Shown here: piece after piece, positions 1 to 8,302 of the stretch
Layout: the number at the start of each line of letters is the position of its first letter
Position numbering within the stretch: position 1 is the stretch's first letter
DNA from: Paenibacillus spiritus
Lineage (GTDB): Bacteria; Bacillota; Bacilli; Paenibacillales; Paenibacillaceae
Length of the DNA stretch: 64,000 bases
Reading direction: 5' to 3'
Assembly: GCF_008710135.1 (NCBI RefSeq)
Contig: NZ_VYKK01000017.1
Coordinates: forward strand, 54,299-118,298
Notes under the pieces: model-generated
Told to the model about the DNA's origin: nothing
Seen by the model: the letters and a program-made list of their open reading frames with translations, nothing else
Databases searched by the model: none
Program-made: the position numbers and the translations under genes

Positions 1-657
1 AACGCCGCCCGGAAGCTGGATGAGGTCTGGGACCGGTTATCCGAGGGCGGACAAGCCCTCATGCCGCTGGGCAAGTATCCGTTCAGCGAGCGGTACGGCT
101 GGATTCAGGACAAGTACGGCTTGTCCTGGCAGCTGATTCTGACGAATCCGGAAGGCGAGGAGCGGCCGGCTATTTTGCCTGCTCTAACGTTTGTAGGAGA
201 GGTATGCGGCAGGGCGGAAGAGGCCATGTCTCTCTATGTTTCGGTATTCGGCAATTCGCGGCAGGGAATGCTTGTCCGCTACCCGGAAGGCTCGGGACCC
301 GATCAGGCGGGGACGATCCTGTTCTCGGACTTCAGGCTGGAGAACCTGTGGTTCACCGCCATGGACAGCGCGCATGATCATCGGTTCCAGTTCGATGGAG
401 GCGTCTCTTTTATGGTGAAATGCCATACGCAAGAAGAGATCGATCATTATTGGGAGAGGCTGTCTGCGGTTCCCGAAGCCGAACAGTGCGGCTGGCTGAC
501 CGACCAGTTCGGCGTATCGTGGCAGATTGTTCCGGCCAATATAGGCGAGCTGCTGGAGAAGGGGACGCCGGAGCAAGCGGCGCGGGTAACGAAGGCTTTT
601 ATGAACATGAAGAAATTCGACCTGGCGGCCTTGCAACAGGCTTATAGGGGCGAGTGA
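1..657 (+). CDS. PhnB/VOC-family protein, 5' end cut by window
   Basis: The open frame runs in from base 1 with no start, so the N-terminus lies outside the window. The visible 218 residues match the PhnB / 3-demethylubiquinone-methyltransferase-like branch of the glyoxalase (VOC) superfamily. They show the end of one module (MPLGKYPFSERYGWIQDKYG, then LSWQLI) followed by a second module that starts FVGEVCGRAEEAMSLYVSVF and ends DQFGVSWQIVP. Such paired beta-alpha-beta modules form metal-binding or binding-protein folds, and substrates are usually unknown. The protein is probably cytoplasmic, with no signal peptide or membrane segment in the visible part. A short hairpin follows the stop. The family call is firm and the function is not known. 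Confidence 0.85.
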   Translation, partial: NAARKLDEVWDRLSEGGQALMPLGKYPFSERYGWIQDKYGLSWQLILTNPEGEERPAILPALTFVGEVCGRAEEAMSLYVSVFGNSRQGMLVRYPEGSGPDQAGTILFSDFRLENLWFTAMDSAHDHRFQFDGGVSFMVKCHTQEEIDHYWERLSAVPEAEQCGWLTDQFGVSWQIVPANIGELLEKGTPEQAARVTKAFMNMKKFDLAALQQAYRGE

Positions 658-691
658 GCGCTATCTGACGACTCTGTAAATAAAAATAAAA

Positions 692-712
692 GGGGAGTTG
701 TCAATGCTCCCC
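692..712 (-). terminator. Hairpin after the PhnB gene with T-rich flank on the minus strand
   Basis: GGGGAG (692-697) pairs with CTCCCC (707-712). The A-rich flank on the left (677-691) gives a U-rich tail only for leftward transcription, so if this is an intrinsic terminator it would act better on the minus strand. No convincing minus-strand gene lies to its right in this gap, so its role is unclear. Confidence 0.35.
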
Positions 713-753
713 AGATGTGTTATAGTTAGTTTATTGAAATTTCGACCTGAACT

Positions 754-814
754 CACATATTGTAGAGGGTTATGATTTTGATTTTATAACCTTGTACAAT
801 ATGTGATTTTTTTT
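754..814 (+). promoter_or_regulatory. Long terminator-like hairpin in front of the cold-shock gene
   Basis: CACATATTGTA (754-764) pairs perfectly with TACAATATGTG (795-805). Inside it, 766-773 pairs with 786-793 around a 12-base AT-rich loop, and eight Ts follow at 807-814. This is an intrinsic-terminator shape only about 45 bases before the csp start codon. A candidate promoter, TTGAAA (734-739), 18 bases, TATTGT (758-763), overlaps its left arm. The hairpin could be the terminator of the upstream gene, or a temperature-sensitive leader or attenuator of csp. Sequence alone does not decide. Confidence 0.6.
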
Positions 815-859
815 AGGAATTTTAAGATCATGTAAATAATATCGTGGAGGTAATGAATA

Positions 860-1060
860 ATGGAAACAGGAACAGTAAAGTGGTTTAACGCAGACAAGGG
901 CTTTGGCTTTATCGAGGTAGAAGGCGGAAATGACGTATTCGTACATTTCAGCGCTATCGTTGGTGACGGATTCAAATCGCTGGACGAAGGACAGCGCGTT
1001 GAATTCAACGTGGTTCAAGGCAACCGCGGCCCGCAGGCCGAGAATGTTGTTAAACTGTAA
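860..1060 (+). CDS. Cold-shock protein, CspA/CspB family
   Basis: This 66-residue single OB-fold protein carries both RNA-binding motifs of the family: [12 protein letters not shown] (RNP1 region) and DVFVHFSAI (RNP2). It also has the usual start [10 protein letters not shown] and end [10 protein letters not shown]. Family members are cytoplasmic RNA chaperones that melt mRNA structure, at low temperature or constitutively. GGAGG at 846-850 stands nine bases ahead of the ATG. The leader holds a strong hairpin (754-814), and a clear terminator follows at 1074-1104. The next gene encodes a YdjO-like protein, a family named cold-inducible, so the pair may share a condition of expression. Length and motifs make the identification secure. 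Confidence 0.97.
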   Translation: METGTVKWFNADKGFGFIEVEGGNDVFVHFSAIVGDGFKSLDEGQRVEFNVVQGNRGPQAENVVKL

Positions 1061-1073
1061 ATAGCTGACCGAG

Positions 1074-1104
1074 AGCCCCAATCCTAGCATTGGGGCTTTT
1101 TTTT
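1074..1104 (+). terminator. Intrinsic terminator of the cold-shock gene
   Basis: AGCCCCAA (1074-1081) pairs with TTGGGGCT (1090-1097) and is followed by eight Ts. Confidence 0.95.
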
Positions 1105-1139
1105 CGCTCCTTATTCCACCAGAGAAAGAAGGATGCTGC

Positions 1140-1352
1140 ATGTACTATTCACGGAAAAGATTGATGGCGGATCTTCCAGAAGAGATGACGGCCATATGGT
1201 CCTGCACCAATGAAGAGTGCAACGGATGGATGAGAGATAATTTTGTTTTTTCGATTCAGCCGGTCTGCGGCCAATGTCGAGCTCTCATGGAGAAGAGTGA
1301 GAAGATGCTGCCTGTCGTAACGAACACCAGTCCTAATCAGGTTAAACGCTGA
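1140..1352 (+). CDS. YdjO-like small zinc-ribbon protein
   Basis: This 70-residue protein resembles the YdjO family of Bacillales, described as cold-inducible and of unknown function. Two cysteine pairs, SCTNEECNGWMRDNF near residues 22-27 and PVCGQC near 48-51, form a probable zinc ribbon. AAGAAGG sits seven bases before the ATG. It follows the cold-shock gene after a terminator, so it likely has its own promoter or depends on read-through. A long stem terminator follows at 1385-1445. No membrane segment or signal peptide is seen. The family assignment rests on size, cysteine spacing and the csp neighbour. Confidence 0.85.
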   Translation: MYYSRKRLMADLPEEMTAIWSCTNEECNGWMRDNFVFSIQPVCGQCRALMEKSEKMLPVVTNTSPNQVKR

Positions 1353-1384
1353 TTAAAGGATGCGGAGAGCGCCTTAACCCTGTA

Positions 1385-1445
1385 AGCCGAGCATCGCCTG
1401 CGTGAACTTATCGCGGACGGTGACTCGGCTTTTTTGCCGGCAGAT
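1385..1445 (+). terminator. Terminator after the YdjO-like gene
   Basis: AGCCGAG (1385-1391) pairs with CTCGGCT (1434-1440), with an inner TCGCC/GGTGA helix, then six Ts. Between here and the riboswitch (1446-1741) I see no supported gene. Confidence 0.85.
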
Positions 1446-1741
1446 TGTGAGTCTTATGGCCCAACCGTATCGAAGGCGGCTGACAACTGCCCATATGAAT
1501 CGTCACAATCCTTTCAGAAATGCGAAAGATAGGGGCTGTCCGAGTCTAAATCGAAACTCCCGGAAGACCGATATACAAGAGTAGAAACGCTTGCTGGATA
1601 GCTTGCTGAACGTGACCGATTCGCATTGAAGTTCTCCCCTATCCGAACCCTCTTTCCTGCCGTTCTTCCGGTACGCGGCAAGCCGCCGCAGCGATTCCCC
1701 GCAAGATGCCGTCCGTCGTCCTTTATTTGCTTCACCCTATA

Positions 1742-1852
1742 TTGTGACAAAGGCAAACCTGCCGAAAGGCAGGGACGCAAAGCCATAGGGCCTTCTTCGC
1801 TCTGCTCCGCTTCAAGGGACGCAGGACGAAGGTGGCAGCCGCGCTGCCGGAA
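1742..1852 (+). promoter_or_regulatory. Cyclic di-GMP class I (GEMM-I) riboswitch aptamer
   Basis: The hallmark elements occur in order. First comes AAGGCAAACC, then a 4-bp stem capped by a GAAA tetraloop (TGCC-GAAA-GGCA), then GGGACGCAAAGCC, then GGGCC opening a variable arm, and finally AGGTGGCAGCC leading into the closing helix that ends near GCTGCCGG. This matches the conserved core of class I c-di-GMP aptamers, which bind the dinucleotide at a three-way junction with a tetraloop-receptor contact. TATATT at 1738-1743 may be a -10 box. About 200 bases separate the aptamer from the start codon of the secreted glycosidase at 2051. That stretch contains an AGTGA/TCACT hairpin (near 1856-1912) and a CGCCGCT/AGCGGCG stem (near 1986-2015) that could form the expression platform. 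Whether c-di-GMP turns expression on or off cannot be read from the sequence. Confidence 0.93.
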
Positions 1853-2050
1853 AAAGAGTGATTTCTGCCTGAAATCAAATCGGTTCCAATCAAGCAGACT
1901 CACTTGGGGGAAGAGCTTTTTGAACGTATGCCGCCGATTTAGACCCGCCGTTTGATAAAAGTAATTCCTCCTCCGCCCATTCGGGCGCCGCTAACCTATC
2001 CCAAGGCAGCGGCGGCGATCAGGGAACTATTTTAACGGAGGAGAAATACC

Positions 2051-5000
2051 ATGACTTCATGGAACAGACCTGATGGCAACACCCGCAATATCTGCAATGA
2101 CCGCCAAGAAGCTTCAACTCCCATCCCCGCCCGGCGCAGCCGCCCGCGCAGCAAGCTGCTGTCCAGAGCAGGCTCCGCCCTGGCGGCGCTCGCCCTGATT
2201 CTCGGCGGACCGGCCCTCTCCATGGGACCTGTATATGCCGAGCAGCAGCCCGCAAGCGCTTCAACCGCCGCCGGCATCACAATCACGCCGTCGGTTTCTC
2301 CAGCGCTTAAGCCTGCCGTCACGCAAGCGGTCTATGCTCCGCAGGCTGGTGCAGCCGCTCTTGCCGCCGCTGCTCCGCAGGGCAAGCTCTGGGAGATCGG
2401 CAAGCATGACGGAAGCTCCGCCGAATTTGCCGACTTCAAGCCGATGACGGCAGTCTACTCCACCTATGCCTCCGACCCGGCTGCGCCGGACTGGAAAGCT
2501 TTTCCCAAAGGAATGAAGGCCAGCGTCAACAAGACGCTCTCCATCGGCTACAAGCTGGATGCGCTGCCGGCGTATGGCGCGGAGCTGGATGTGCACATTC
2601 TGAATGCCTATATGTCGGTTCCCCAGATGGCCGTGTACTCCAACGGAAGATTGGCGGGCATGCTGCAGATTGCCGGGACCTCGGGCAGCGGCGGCGCCAA
2701 TCCTTACCGCGATGGATACCGGCTGTATATTCCGGTGGAGCTGCTGAAGAGCGGGAGCAACGAGCTCAAGCTGGAGGTCTATGCCGGCTCCTATGCCGGC
2801 ACATCCGGCGACGCCTATCTCTGGTACGAGTGGGACGAGCTGTCGCTGACCGCTCTGGAGGCCCCGGCCGCCGAGCCGATTCATGGCCGGTATGTCCACC
2901 TCGGAACCGCGATTACGAACGGGTTTGCCATGAACGACAACGTGACCCGGCTGCTGCCGGGTCTGACCGAATGGCTCGGTTCCGCCTACAGCGGCAATAT
3001 GATGCGGGTCCCTGCCTGGTCCGATACGCGCAACCAGTGGCAGGACGGCCTCGGAGCGTATTTGCAGACGCTAAAGGACCTGAATCTCCAGCCGGTGGTG
3101 GGCATGATCGGCTCCAACTATATGGGCAGCACCGAGATGCTTGCCGGACATGTGTCCGAGGAGATCAAGACGTATATCCGCCAGTTCATGGCCTCCTACG
3201 GTTCGTCTTTCGCTTACCTGGAGCTGGACAACGAGCCGGGCGTATTCAATCACAACCAGGCATCCCTGGTGGAACTGGCGCAATTCCTCCAATCTCAGAA
3301 GGCCGCTTATCCCCAGTTAAAAATCGTGGCCCCCGGCTGGGCCTACTGGCCCTCCAAAGGCACCCCCTACGGCTGGGAGCGCGATCCCGCCCAGCGGAGA
3401 CCGATTGAAGCCCTGTCCGATCTGACGAACGGCCACAGCTACGGGCTGTCCGGCCTTACGCAGGGCCGGGGTGGCTCCCTGAACGAGAACCTGTTGTCCT
3501 ACAACGGGGGCACGGAAGAAGGTCTGCCCAAGGAAATGATGATGACGGAGACGGGCGCCAACGATCTGCATACCGACAACAGCAAGTTCGGCGCTACGGC
3601 TTACAAATACGCCGCGGCATTCGACCGGGAGCTGCGCGCCGACATCGGCTATGCCGACCATATGATGCAGCATACCGCCTTCGATACGGCCAATCCGAAC
3701 TATGCGCTCTTTGCCCAGCCTGCCAACTGGAGCACCCACCGCGCTGCGGACACGGCGGCCTGGTCGGCGAATGCGGCAGAGGGCGGGGAGACGCGGCTGC
3801 GCACCTTCCGCAGGCTGGCGGCTGCCTATGCGACGCACGGATCGCCCCTGGCCTACTCCTTCCTGAGCAGCGATGAATCAGCCGGTCGCAAAATCTATGT
3901 CCGCGCTGTCGACACCCGGGCCTTGGGCGCTTCAAGCATCGGCGCTTCGGCGGACAAGCGGATTGTCAGCATCGTCAATTTCGAGCCGGCCGGCACCCCG
4001 GCACGGCGGGTTGCGGTCCGGATTATGTTCCCGGATAACGCCGCCTACCGGGTAGAGCAGTACCGGGACGGCAAAACGCTGGGGGCAGCTTACTCTTCCT
4101 ATGAACGCACGGCATCGCCGTATATGGATGTGGATTTGAATGTGGCCGCAGGCGAAGCGGTGCAGCTGTACCTGACGCCGAAGGAGACGCAGGCTCCGGC
4201 GCAACCGGTCATTGCCAGCGCCGCTATGGCGACCTGGAATACCGCAGTCATCCAGTGGGGCGAGTCGGCCGACAACCGCAAAACAACCGGCTACGTGCTG
4301 TACCGCGACGGGGCCGAGCTGGCCGTCCTTCCCGCTGCCGTGACACGCTATACGGATACCTCGGTCGCCTATGACCATACCTATGCCTACACCGTCCGGG
4401 CGTTTGACGATTCCGGCAACAGCTCGGCGGCGAGCAGTCCGGCCACGCTGGCCGTGCCGGATATGCCGGTAACGCCGGGCGGACCGCTCTATGAGGCCGA
4501 GAAGGGCAAGCTCGGCGGCATCGCCAAGACGGCAGCCGACGCCGCGGCTTCTTCCCAAGGCTATGTCCGGGATATGCACGGCAGCGGAGCAAGCGTCAGC
4601 ATTATCAACATCATGCCGGGTGCGGGCGATTATTCGGTTCGCATCGGGTACGCCACCGCGGCGGACGCTACGCTGAACCTGTACGTCAACGACAAGCTGA
4701 TTCGCAAGCTGACCTTTGCCTCGACCGGCAAGTCGTCGGGCGCGGGCGCTTACAAGAGCATTGCCACCGAAGTGGCGTTGACCGACGGGCCCAATACCGT
4801 GATGCTGCGTCATGACAGCGGCAACACCGGCGGAGTCAACCTCGATTATATCGAGCTGACGCCGAAGCAGGGACTGCCCTCCACCGAGACCGGCTGGCGC
4901 GATTATGCTTTCAGTGACGAGGGGATCTTTTACTCGGCCGGCATTGCAACCAACGAGAACGGAAGCTGGAATGAGACCGAAAGCTCCGGCGAGATCGCTT

Positions 5001-5266
5001 CCTTCAGCTTCACCGGCACCGGCGTACGCTGGCTGTCCAATGTCCAGAGCAACATGGGCACGGCGCAGGTCTATATCGACAACGTCGCGAAGGGCATCAT
5101 TGACCTGACTTCAGCGAACCTCGAAGGCTACAGCAAAGTCGTCTACGAAGTCAAAAACCTGACCGATGCCCCCCACTCGCTGCGGATCGTCTCATTGGAA
5201 GGCAAAGTAACCTTCAACCGGTTCAGCGTCAACGGCCAGGAGCAGGCTCTGAGAGCGGGCCAGTAA
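2051..5266 (+). CDS. Secreted multidomain glycoside hydrolase with FN3 and carbohydrate-binding modules
   Basis: This 1071-residue exported protein probably attacks an extracellular polysaccharide; the substrate is unknown. An Arg-rich stretch and a hydrophobic segment (residues about 40-60) form a long signal peptide. After a beta-rich N-terminal domain, a TIM-barrel-like region (about 278-600) carries LELDNEPG with Glu395 and MMMTETGAND with Glu500. These are placed as acid/base and nucleophile in clan-A-type glycosidases. A beta domain follows, then an FN3 module (about 714-805), a CBM6/35-like module (about 812-938, starting LYEAEKGKLGG) and a second beta-sandwich binding module (about 947-1066). 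No wall anchor is visible. GGAGGAG at 2037-2043 supports the ATG. The class I c-di-GMP riboswitch upstream ties expression to the sessile/motile signal, fitting a biofilm matrix or plant-polymer role. The GH family number is not assigned. Confidence 0.85.
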   Translation: MTSWNRPDGNTRNICNDRQEASTPIPARRSRPRSKLLSRAGSALAALALILGGPALSMGPVYAEQQPASASTAAGITITPSVSPALKPAVTQAVYAPQAGAAALAAAAPQGKLWEIGKHDGSSAEFADFKPMTAVYSTYASDPAAPDWKAFPKGMKASVNKTLSIGYKLDALPAYGAELDVHILNAYMSVPQMAVYSNGRLAGMLQIAGTSGSGGANPYRDGYRLYIPVELLKSGSNELKLEVYAGSYAGTSGDAYLWYEWDELSLTALEAPAAEPIHGRYVHLGTAITNGFAMNDNVTRLLPGLTEWLGSAYSGNMMRVPAWSDTRNQWQDGLGAYLQTLKDLNLQPVVGMIGSNYMGSTEMLAGHVSEEIKTYIRQFMASYGSSFAYLELDNEPGVFNHNQASLVELAQFLQSQKAAYPQLKIVAPGWAYWPSKGTPYGWERDPAQRRPIEALSDLTNGHSYGLSGLTQGRGGSLNENLLSYNGGTEEGLPKEMMMTETGANDLHTDNSKFGATAYKYAAAFDRELRADIGYADHMMQHTAFDTANPNYALFAQPANWSTHRAADTAAWSANAAEGGETRLRTFRRLAAAYATHGSPLAYSFLSSDESAGRKIYVRAVDTRALGASSIGASADKRIVSIVNFEPAGTPARRVAVRIMFPDNAAYRVEQYRDGKTLGAAYSSYERTASPYMDVDLNVAAGEAVQLYLTPKETQAPAQPVIASAAMATWNTAVIQWGESADNRKTTGYVLYRDGAELAVLPAAVTRYTDTSVAYDHTYAYTVRAFDDSGNSSAASSPATLAVPDMPVTPGGPLYEAEKGKLGGIAKTAADAAASSQGYVRDMHGSGASVSIINIMPGAGDYSVRIGYATAADATLNLYVNDKLIRKLTFASTGKSSGAGAYKSIATEVALTDGPNTVMLRHDSGNTGGVNLDYIELTPKQGLPSTETGWRDYAFSDEGIFYSAGIATNENGSWNETESSGEIASFSFTGTGVRWLSNVQSNMGTAQVYIDNVAKGIIDLTSANLEGYSKVVYEVKNLTDAPHSLRIVSLEGKVTFNRFSVNGQEQALRAGQ

Positions 5267-5322
5267 TAGAAGTAACCTGGGGCAGCCACGGACAGTCTTC
5301 CTGAATGCCATCCTTGCAAAAT

Positions 5323-5353
5323 AAAGAAGGTCGGCCAGCGCCGACCTTCTTTT
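5323..5353 (+). terminator. Terminator of the glycosidase gene
   Basis: AAAGAAGGTCGG pairs with CCGACCTTCTTTT around a six-base loop. The A/T flanks make it potentially bidirectional, also serving the minus-strand gene ending at 5402. Confidence 0.93.
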
Positions 5354-5401
5354 GCATTCAGTGCCGCCTTGCGGACGGCGACGACGGCAGACTGCTTAAC
5401 C

Positions 5402-6277
5402 CTAAGCCCCGCTCCCGCCTGGGGCCGGAAGAGATTCCGCCGCCGGTGCACCGCCGGCTCCGCCGGGTGCGGACGGGGACGCGGAGCGGGCCCGGGCCCG
5501 GGACCGGGCAACCGCGGCTCCCCAGCCGCCGCCGTCCATCTCCGTCAGCTCCTTCCAGTACCGCTTCGGCATATTGGAGATACGAAGCCGCTCATTCCGG
5601 CGTTCCTTGATGCCGATTGCTTCGTAGAAGCCCTTCCAGAGCCGCCGGTAGCGCTCCTCCGTCTCATCCGGTTGGGGCGGGGTCCACGCTTCCAGCGGGA
5701 TGATGGCGGATCGTCCCGGTTCGTGAATGAGCGCCATGCGGTGGGCGGCATCATAGATCATGAAGCGTTCGCCCCCGAACCGGTCGCAGAAGTGGTCGCG
5801 GATGAGCGGGAGTACCCGGTTCCGCGGCTCAATCACCGCCGCCATGACCGGTCCGTAGACGGAGAAGCGGATCAGGCCGAGATAGCGGTGGCTCTCCCGC
5901 CGCAAATGCAGAACGGCCTTGAGCAGCGCATCCACCGTGTCATCGGCAAGCATGTCCATGACGCGCGGGCCATGGGCGAAGCCGAGCTGGAGGAACTTCA
6001 GCAGCAGCAGTTCCTTGTCCGGGAGACAGGTGCAGAAGCCCAGGCGCACCAGTTCCTCTGCCTCCGTTCCGATGCGCTGGGGGATGGACCGCAGGACGCG
6101 TCCGGCGTGCTCGGGATCGGTCTCGATCCATTTGGACTCCAGCAGCAGCCCGGGTCCATCGCCATCCGGTTGAATGGCCAGCGGGGTCTCCTTCCATACA
6201 TAACTCTCAAATACGCAGGAGAGCAGCCCTTCGAAGCTGCCGTCATAGCTGTAGGCCAGCGCAGCCGTCTTAAACAT
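5402..6277 (-). CDS. DUF4130 / TIGR03915-type probable DNA metabolism protein
   Basis: This 291-residue protein of the DUF4130 family is known as the partner of a radical SAM protein linked to DNA repair; its chemistry is not established. The start AALAYSYDGSFEGLLSCVFE and the later motif YGPVMAAVIEP are typical. The last 45 residues are Gly/Ala/Arg-rich and look disordered. I chose the ATG at 6277, preceded by GGGAGGAC, rather than the longer open frame to 6427, which would lie inside the upstream gene. The start overlaps the stop of the radical SAM gene (ATGTTTAA), so the two are translationally coupled. Both should be transcribed from the LexA-boxed promoter at 7787-7815, which supports a role in DNA damage. 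Confidence 0.9.
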   Translation of the reverse strand: MFKTAALAYSYDGSFEGLLSCVFESYVWKETPLAIQPDGDGPGLLLESKWIETDPEHAGRVLRSIPQRIGTEAEELVRLGFCTCLPDKELLLLKFLQLGFAHGPRVMDMLADDTVDALLKAVLHLRRESHRYLGLIRFSVYGPVMAAVIEPRNRVLPLIRDHFCDRFGGERFMIYDAAHRMALIHEPGRSAIIPLEAWTPPQPDETEERYRRLWKGFYEAIGIKERRNERLRISNMPKRYWKELTEMDGGGWGAAVARSRARARSASPSAPGGAGGAPAAESLPAPGGSGA

Positions 6278-7760
6278 AAGCAGTCCTCCCGGAAGAGGCC
6301 TCTTGGGCGAGCGCGTCGATGGAATCCGCGGTACCCGAGGCCGCTTCGGGGATCGGCGGATAGGCGGATTCAGCCCGGGCGGCAGCGGGCCCGCCGGCAG
6401 CCGGTCCGCCCGCAGCCGCTTCGCCAAGAGGCCGGGAAGAATTAGGCCCGCCGGGGAAGAGGTCCGCAGGCGCTGCGGGCTCCGGCAGTCCGGCCGCTTC
6501 GGCCTCGCTGAAGAAGGAGAGCTGTTCCGCCTGCGGCTCCCGGAAGGCCGCCAGCTCCTGACCGGACATCAGCGAGCGCAGCAGCGTATGGTCGCTGACC
6601 TTCAGCCCCTCCAGCATGCGGCCCCGGCAGGTCAGGAAGAACTGAGCCCGCTTCAGCACCACACCCAGCTTCTTGAGCGCAGCGAAGTCCAGGCTTACGG
6701 CCCGGCGGGCTTTGACGATTCGCTGGGCGCTGCGCACTCCGATGCCCGGTACGCGCAGCAGCATTTCGTAAGGCGCGGTGTTGGCCTCCACGGGGAACAG
6801 CGCCCGGTTGCGCAGCGCCCAGCTGCATTTCGGGTCCAGCAGCGGATTGAAATTCGGGGCCGACTCGTCCAGCAGCTCGCCCGCGCGAAAGCCGTAGAAG
6901 CGCAGCAGCCAGTCGGCCTGGTACAGCCGGTGCTCCCGCAGGAGCGGCGGTTTGGTGTCCAGCGCAGGGAGGAGCGAATGCTCCACGACCGGCGTGTAGG
7001 CGGAGTAGAACACCCGCTTCAAGCCGTATTTGCGGTACAGTCCTTCCGTCAAGGCGAGAATCCGCTGATCCGTGTCGGGCGTCGCTCCCACAATAATCTG
7101 CGTGCTCTGGCCCGCGGGGGCATACCGGGGCGCATGGTTGTAACGGACGAGATCGTGGCGATTCTCGCGGATTCGGGCCTGGATGAGTCCCATAGGCTTC
7201 AGAATGGAATCCTTGCTCTTGTCCGGCGCCAGCCTGCCGAGGCTTGCCTGTGACGGCAGCTCGATGTTGACGCTCATCCGGTCGGCGAGAAGGCCGAGCC
7301 GGGAGAGCAGCCGTTCGTCCGTTCCCGGAATGGCCTTGACATGAATGTAACCGCCGAAGCGGTGAACGTGGCGCAGCAGCTCCAGGGCGGCAATCATCTG
7401 CTCGGTCGTATAGTCGGGATTGCGCAGAATGCCGGAACTCAGGAACAGGCCCTCGATATAATTGCGGCGGTAGAACTGCATCGTGACATCGGCAATCTCT
7501 TCCGGCGTAAAAGTGGCCCGCCGCGTATGATTGGACCGCCGGTTCACGCAGTAGGCGCAGTCGAAGACGCACCGGTTCGTCATCAGCACCTTCAGCAGCG
7601 AAATACAGCGGCCGTCGGCGGCGAAGCTGTGGCAGATGCCCATGCTGGTGGTGTTGCCCATGCCGCCGGCGCTCCCCTTGCGGCTGGAGCCGCTGGAAGT
7701 GCAGGCGACGTCATATTTGGCCGAGGCGGTCAGAATTTCGAGTTTCTCCATTACGTCCAC
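6270..7760 (-). CDS. Putative DNA modification/repair radical SAM protein (TIGR03916 type)
   Basis: This radical SAM enzyme of about 496 residues carries the CX3CX2C cluster motif (NRCVFDCAYCVNR, cysteines near residues 63-70), which binds a 4Fe-4S cluster. A C-terminal helix-hairpin-helix (LLRVPGIGVRSAQRIVKARR, around residue 345) is typical of DNA binding. The family is annotated as DNA modification/repair and is found next to DUF4130 or uracil-DNA-glycosylase-type partners; its substrate is unknown. I prefer the GTG at 7760 (VDVMEKLEIL), six bases after GGAGGG, over the longer open frame to 7802. The last about 90 residues are low-complexity Ala/Gly/Pro. A perfect LexA-type box in its promoter predicts SOS induction. 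Confidence 0.92.
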   Translation of the reverse strand: MDVMEKLEILTASAKYDVACTSSGSSRKGSAGGMGNTTSMGICHSFAADGRCISLLKVLMTNRCVFDCAYCVNRRSNHTRRATFTPEEIADVTMQFYRRNYIEGLFLSSGILRNPDYTTEQMIAALELLRHVHRFGGYIHVKAIPGTDERLLSRLGLLADRMSVNIELPSQASLGRLAPDKSKDSILKPMGLIQARIRENRHDLVRYNHAPRYAPAGQSTQIIVGATPDTDQRILALTEGLYRKYGLKRVFYSAYTPVVEHSLLPALDTKPPLLREHRLYQADWLLRFYGFRAGELLDESAPNFNPLLDPKCSWALRNRALFPVEANTAPYEMLLRVPGIGVRSAQRIVKARRAVSLDFAALKKLGVVLKRAQFFLTCRGRMLEGLKVSDHTLLRSLMSGQELAAFREPQAEQLSFFSEAEAAGLPEPAAPADLFPGGPNSSRPLGEAAAGGPAAGGPAAARAESAYPPIPEAASGTADSIDALAQEASSGRTAYV

Positions 7761-7786
7761 GGGGAACCCTCCTTTATATAAATGGA

Positions 7787-7815
7787 AGTATATATCGAAC
7801 ATGTGTTCCTGTCAA
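7787..7815 (-). promoter_or_regulatory. Sigma-A promoter with LexA (SOS) box in the spacer, driving the radical SAM/DUF4130 pair
   Basis: Read on the minus strand, TTGACA (7810-7815) and TATACT (7787-7792) are separated by exactly 17 bases. That spacer contains GGAACACATGTTCG, whose plus-strand form CGAACATGTGTTCC (7796-7809) matches the Bacillus LexA/DinR consensus CGAAC-RNRY-GTTYC at every position. LexA bound here would block RNA polymerase. Confidence 0.9.
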
Positions 7816-7875
7816 AGACAAAAATCCCGTGCTTCGGCTATAGTAAGTTCAGGAGAAGAAAGGGGTGTGAGGGCA

Positions 7876-8256
7876 ATGATCGAAGTGGCGGCAGCGATTA
7901 TAGAAGACCGTCAGGGGCGGATTCTGATTGCCCGCAAACGCAGAGGCAAAGCCCAAAAGGGGCTCTGGGAGTTCCCGGGCGGCAAGCTGGAGCCGGGGGA
8001 GACGCCGGAGGCATGCCTGAAGCGCGAGCTGCTGGAAGAGATGGGGCTGCGCATCCGGCCTTACGCCCGGTTCGGCGTCAGCGAGCACCGGTACGAAGAG
8101 ATTCATATCCGGCTGACGGCTTACCGCGCCGTGCTGGAGGGCGGCGAGCCGGTGCTGACCGACCACGACCGGTACGAATGGGTCCATCCCAGCGGGCTGG
8201 GAGCGTATGAATTTGCGGCTGCGGACATAGAGTTTGTGGACAAGCTTATGCTATAG
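7876..8256 (+). CDS. MutT-type Nudix hydrolase ((deoxy)nucleoside triphosphate pyrophosphohydrolase)
   Basis: This 126-residue protein contains the full Nudix box GX5EX7REUXEEXGU (GGKLEPGETPEACLKRELLEEMGL begins near residue 35). MutT homologues hydrolyse oxidised or non-canonical nucleoside triphosphates such as 8-oxo-dGTP to monophosphates. The start RGRILIARKRRGKAQKGLWEFPGG is typical of the MutT/CTP-pyrophosphohydrolase subgroup. The open frame extends to 7636, but the ATG at 7876 follows AGAAAGGGG and fits the family length. The gene is divergent from the LexA-regulated repair pair, and the LexA box at 7796-7809 could influence it too. Exact substrate is not decided. Confidence 0.93.
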   Translation: MIEVAAAIIEDRQGRILIARKRRGKAQKGLWEFPGGKLEPGETPEACLKRELLEEMGLRIRPYARFGVSEHRYEEIHIRLTAYRAVLEGGEPVLTDHDRYEWVHPSGLGAYEFAAADIEFVDKLML

Positions 8257-8302
8257 TTAACCAAGAGACTAACGAAGCAGAGGACCGGAGAGGAAGTACG
8301 TA

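Noticed and set aside
770..1141. Minus-strand frames opposite the cold-shock gene
   Set aside because: Antisense to a certain gene and to two hairpins; no ribosome site.
1626..1955. 109-codon frame covering the region before the glycosidase gene
   Set aside because: It runs through the c-di-GMP aptamer, whose structure explains the conservation; composition is not protein-like.
5369..6445. Open frame of 358 codons opposite the DUF4130 gene
   Set aside because: Shadow frame; the DUF4130 protein on the minus strand has family motifs and a good start.
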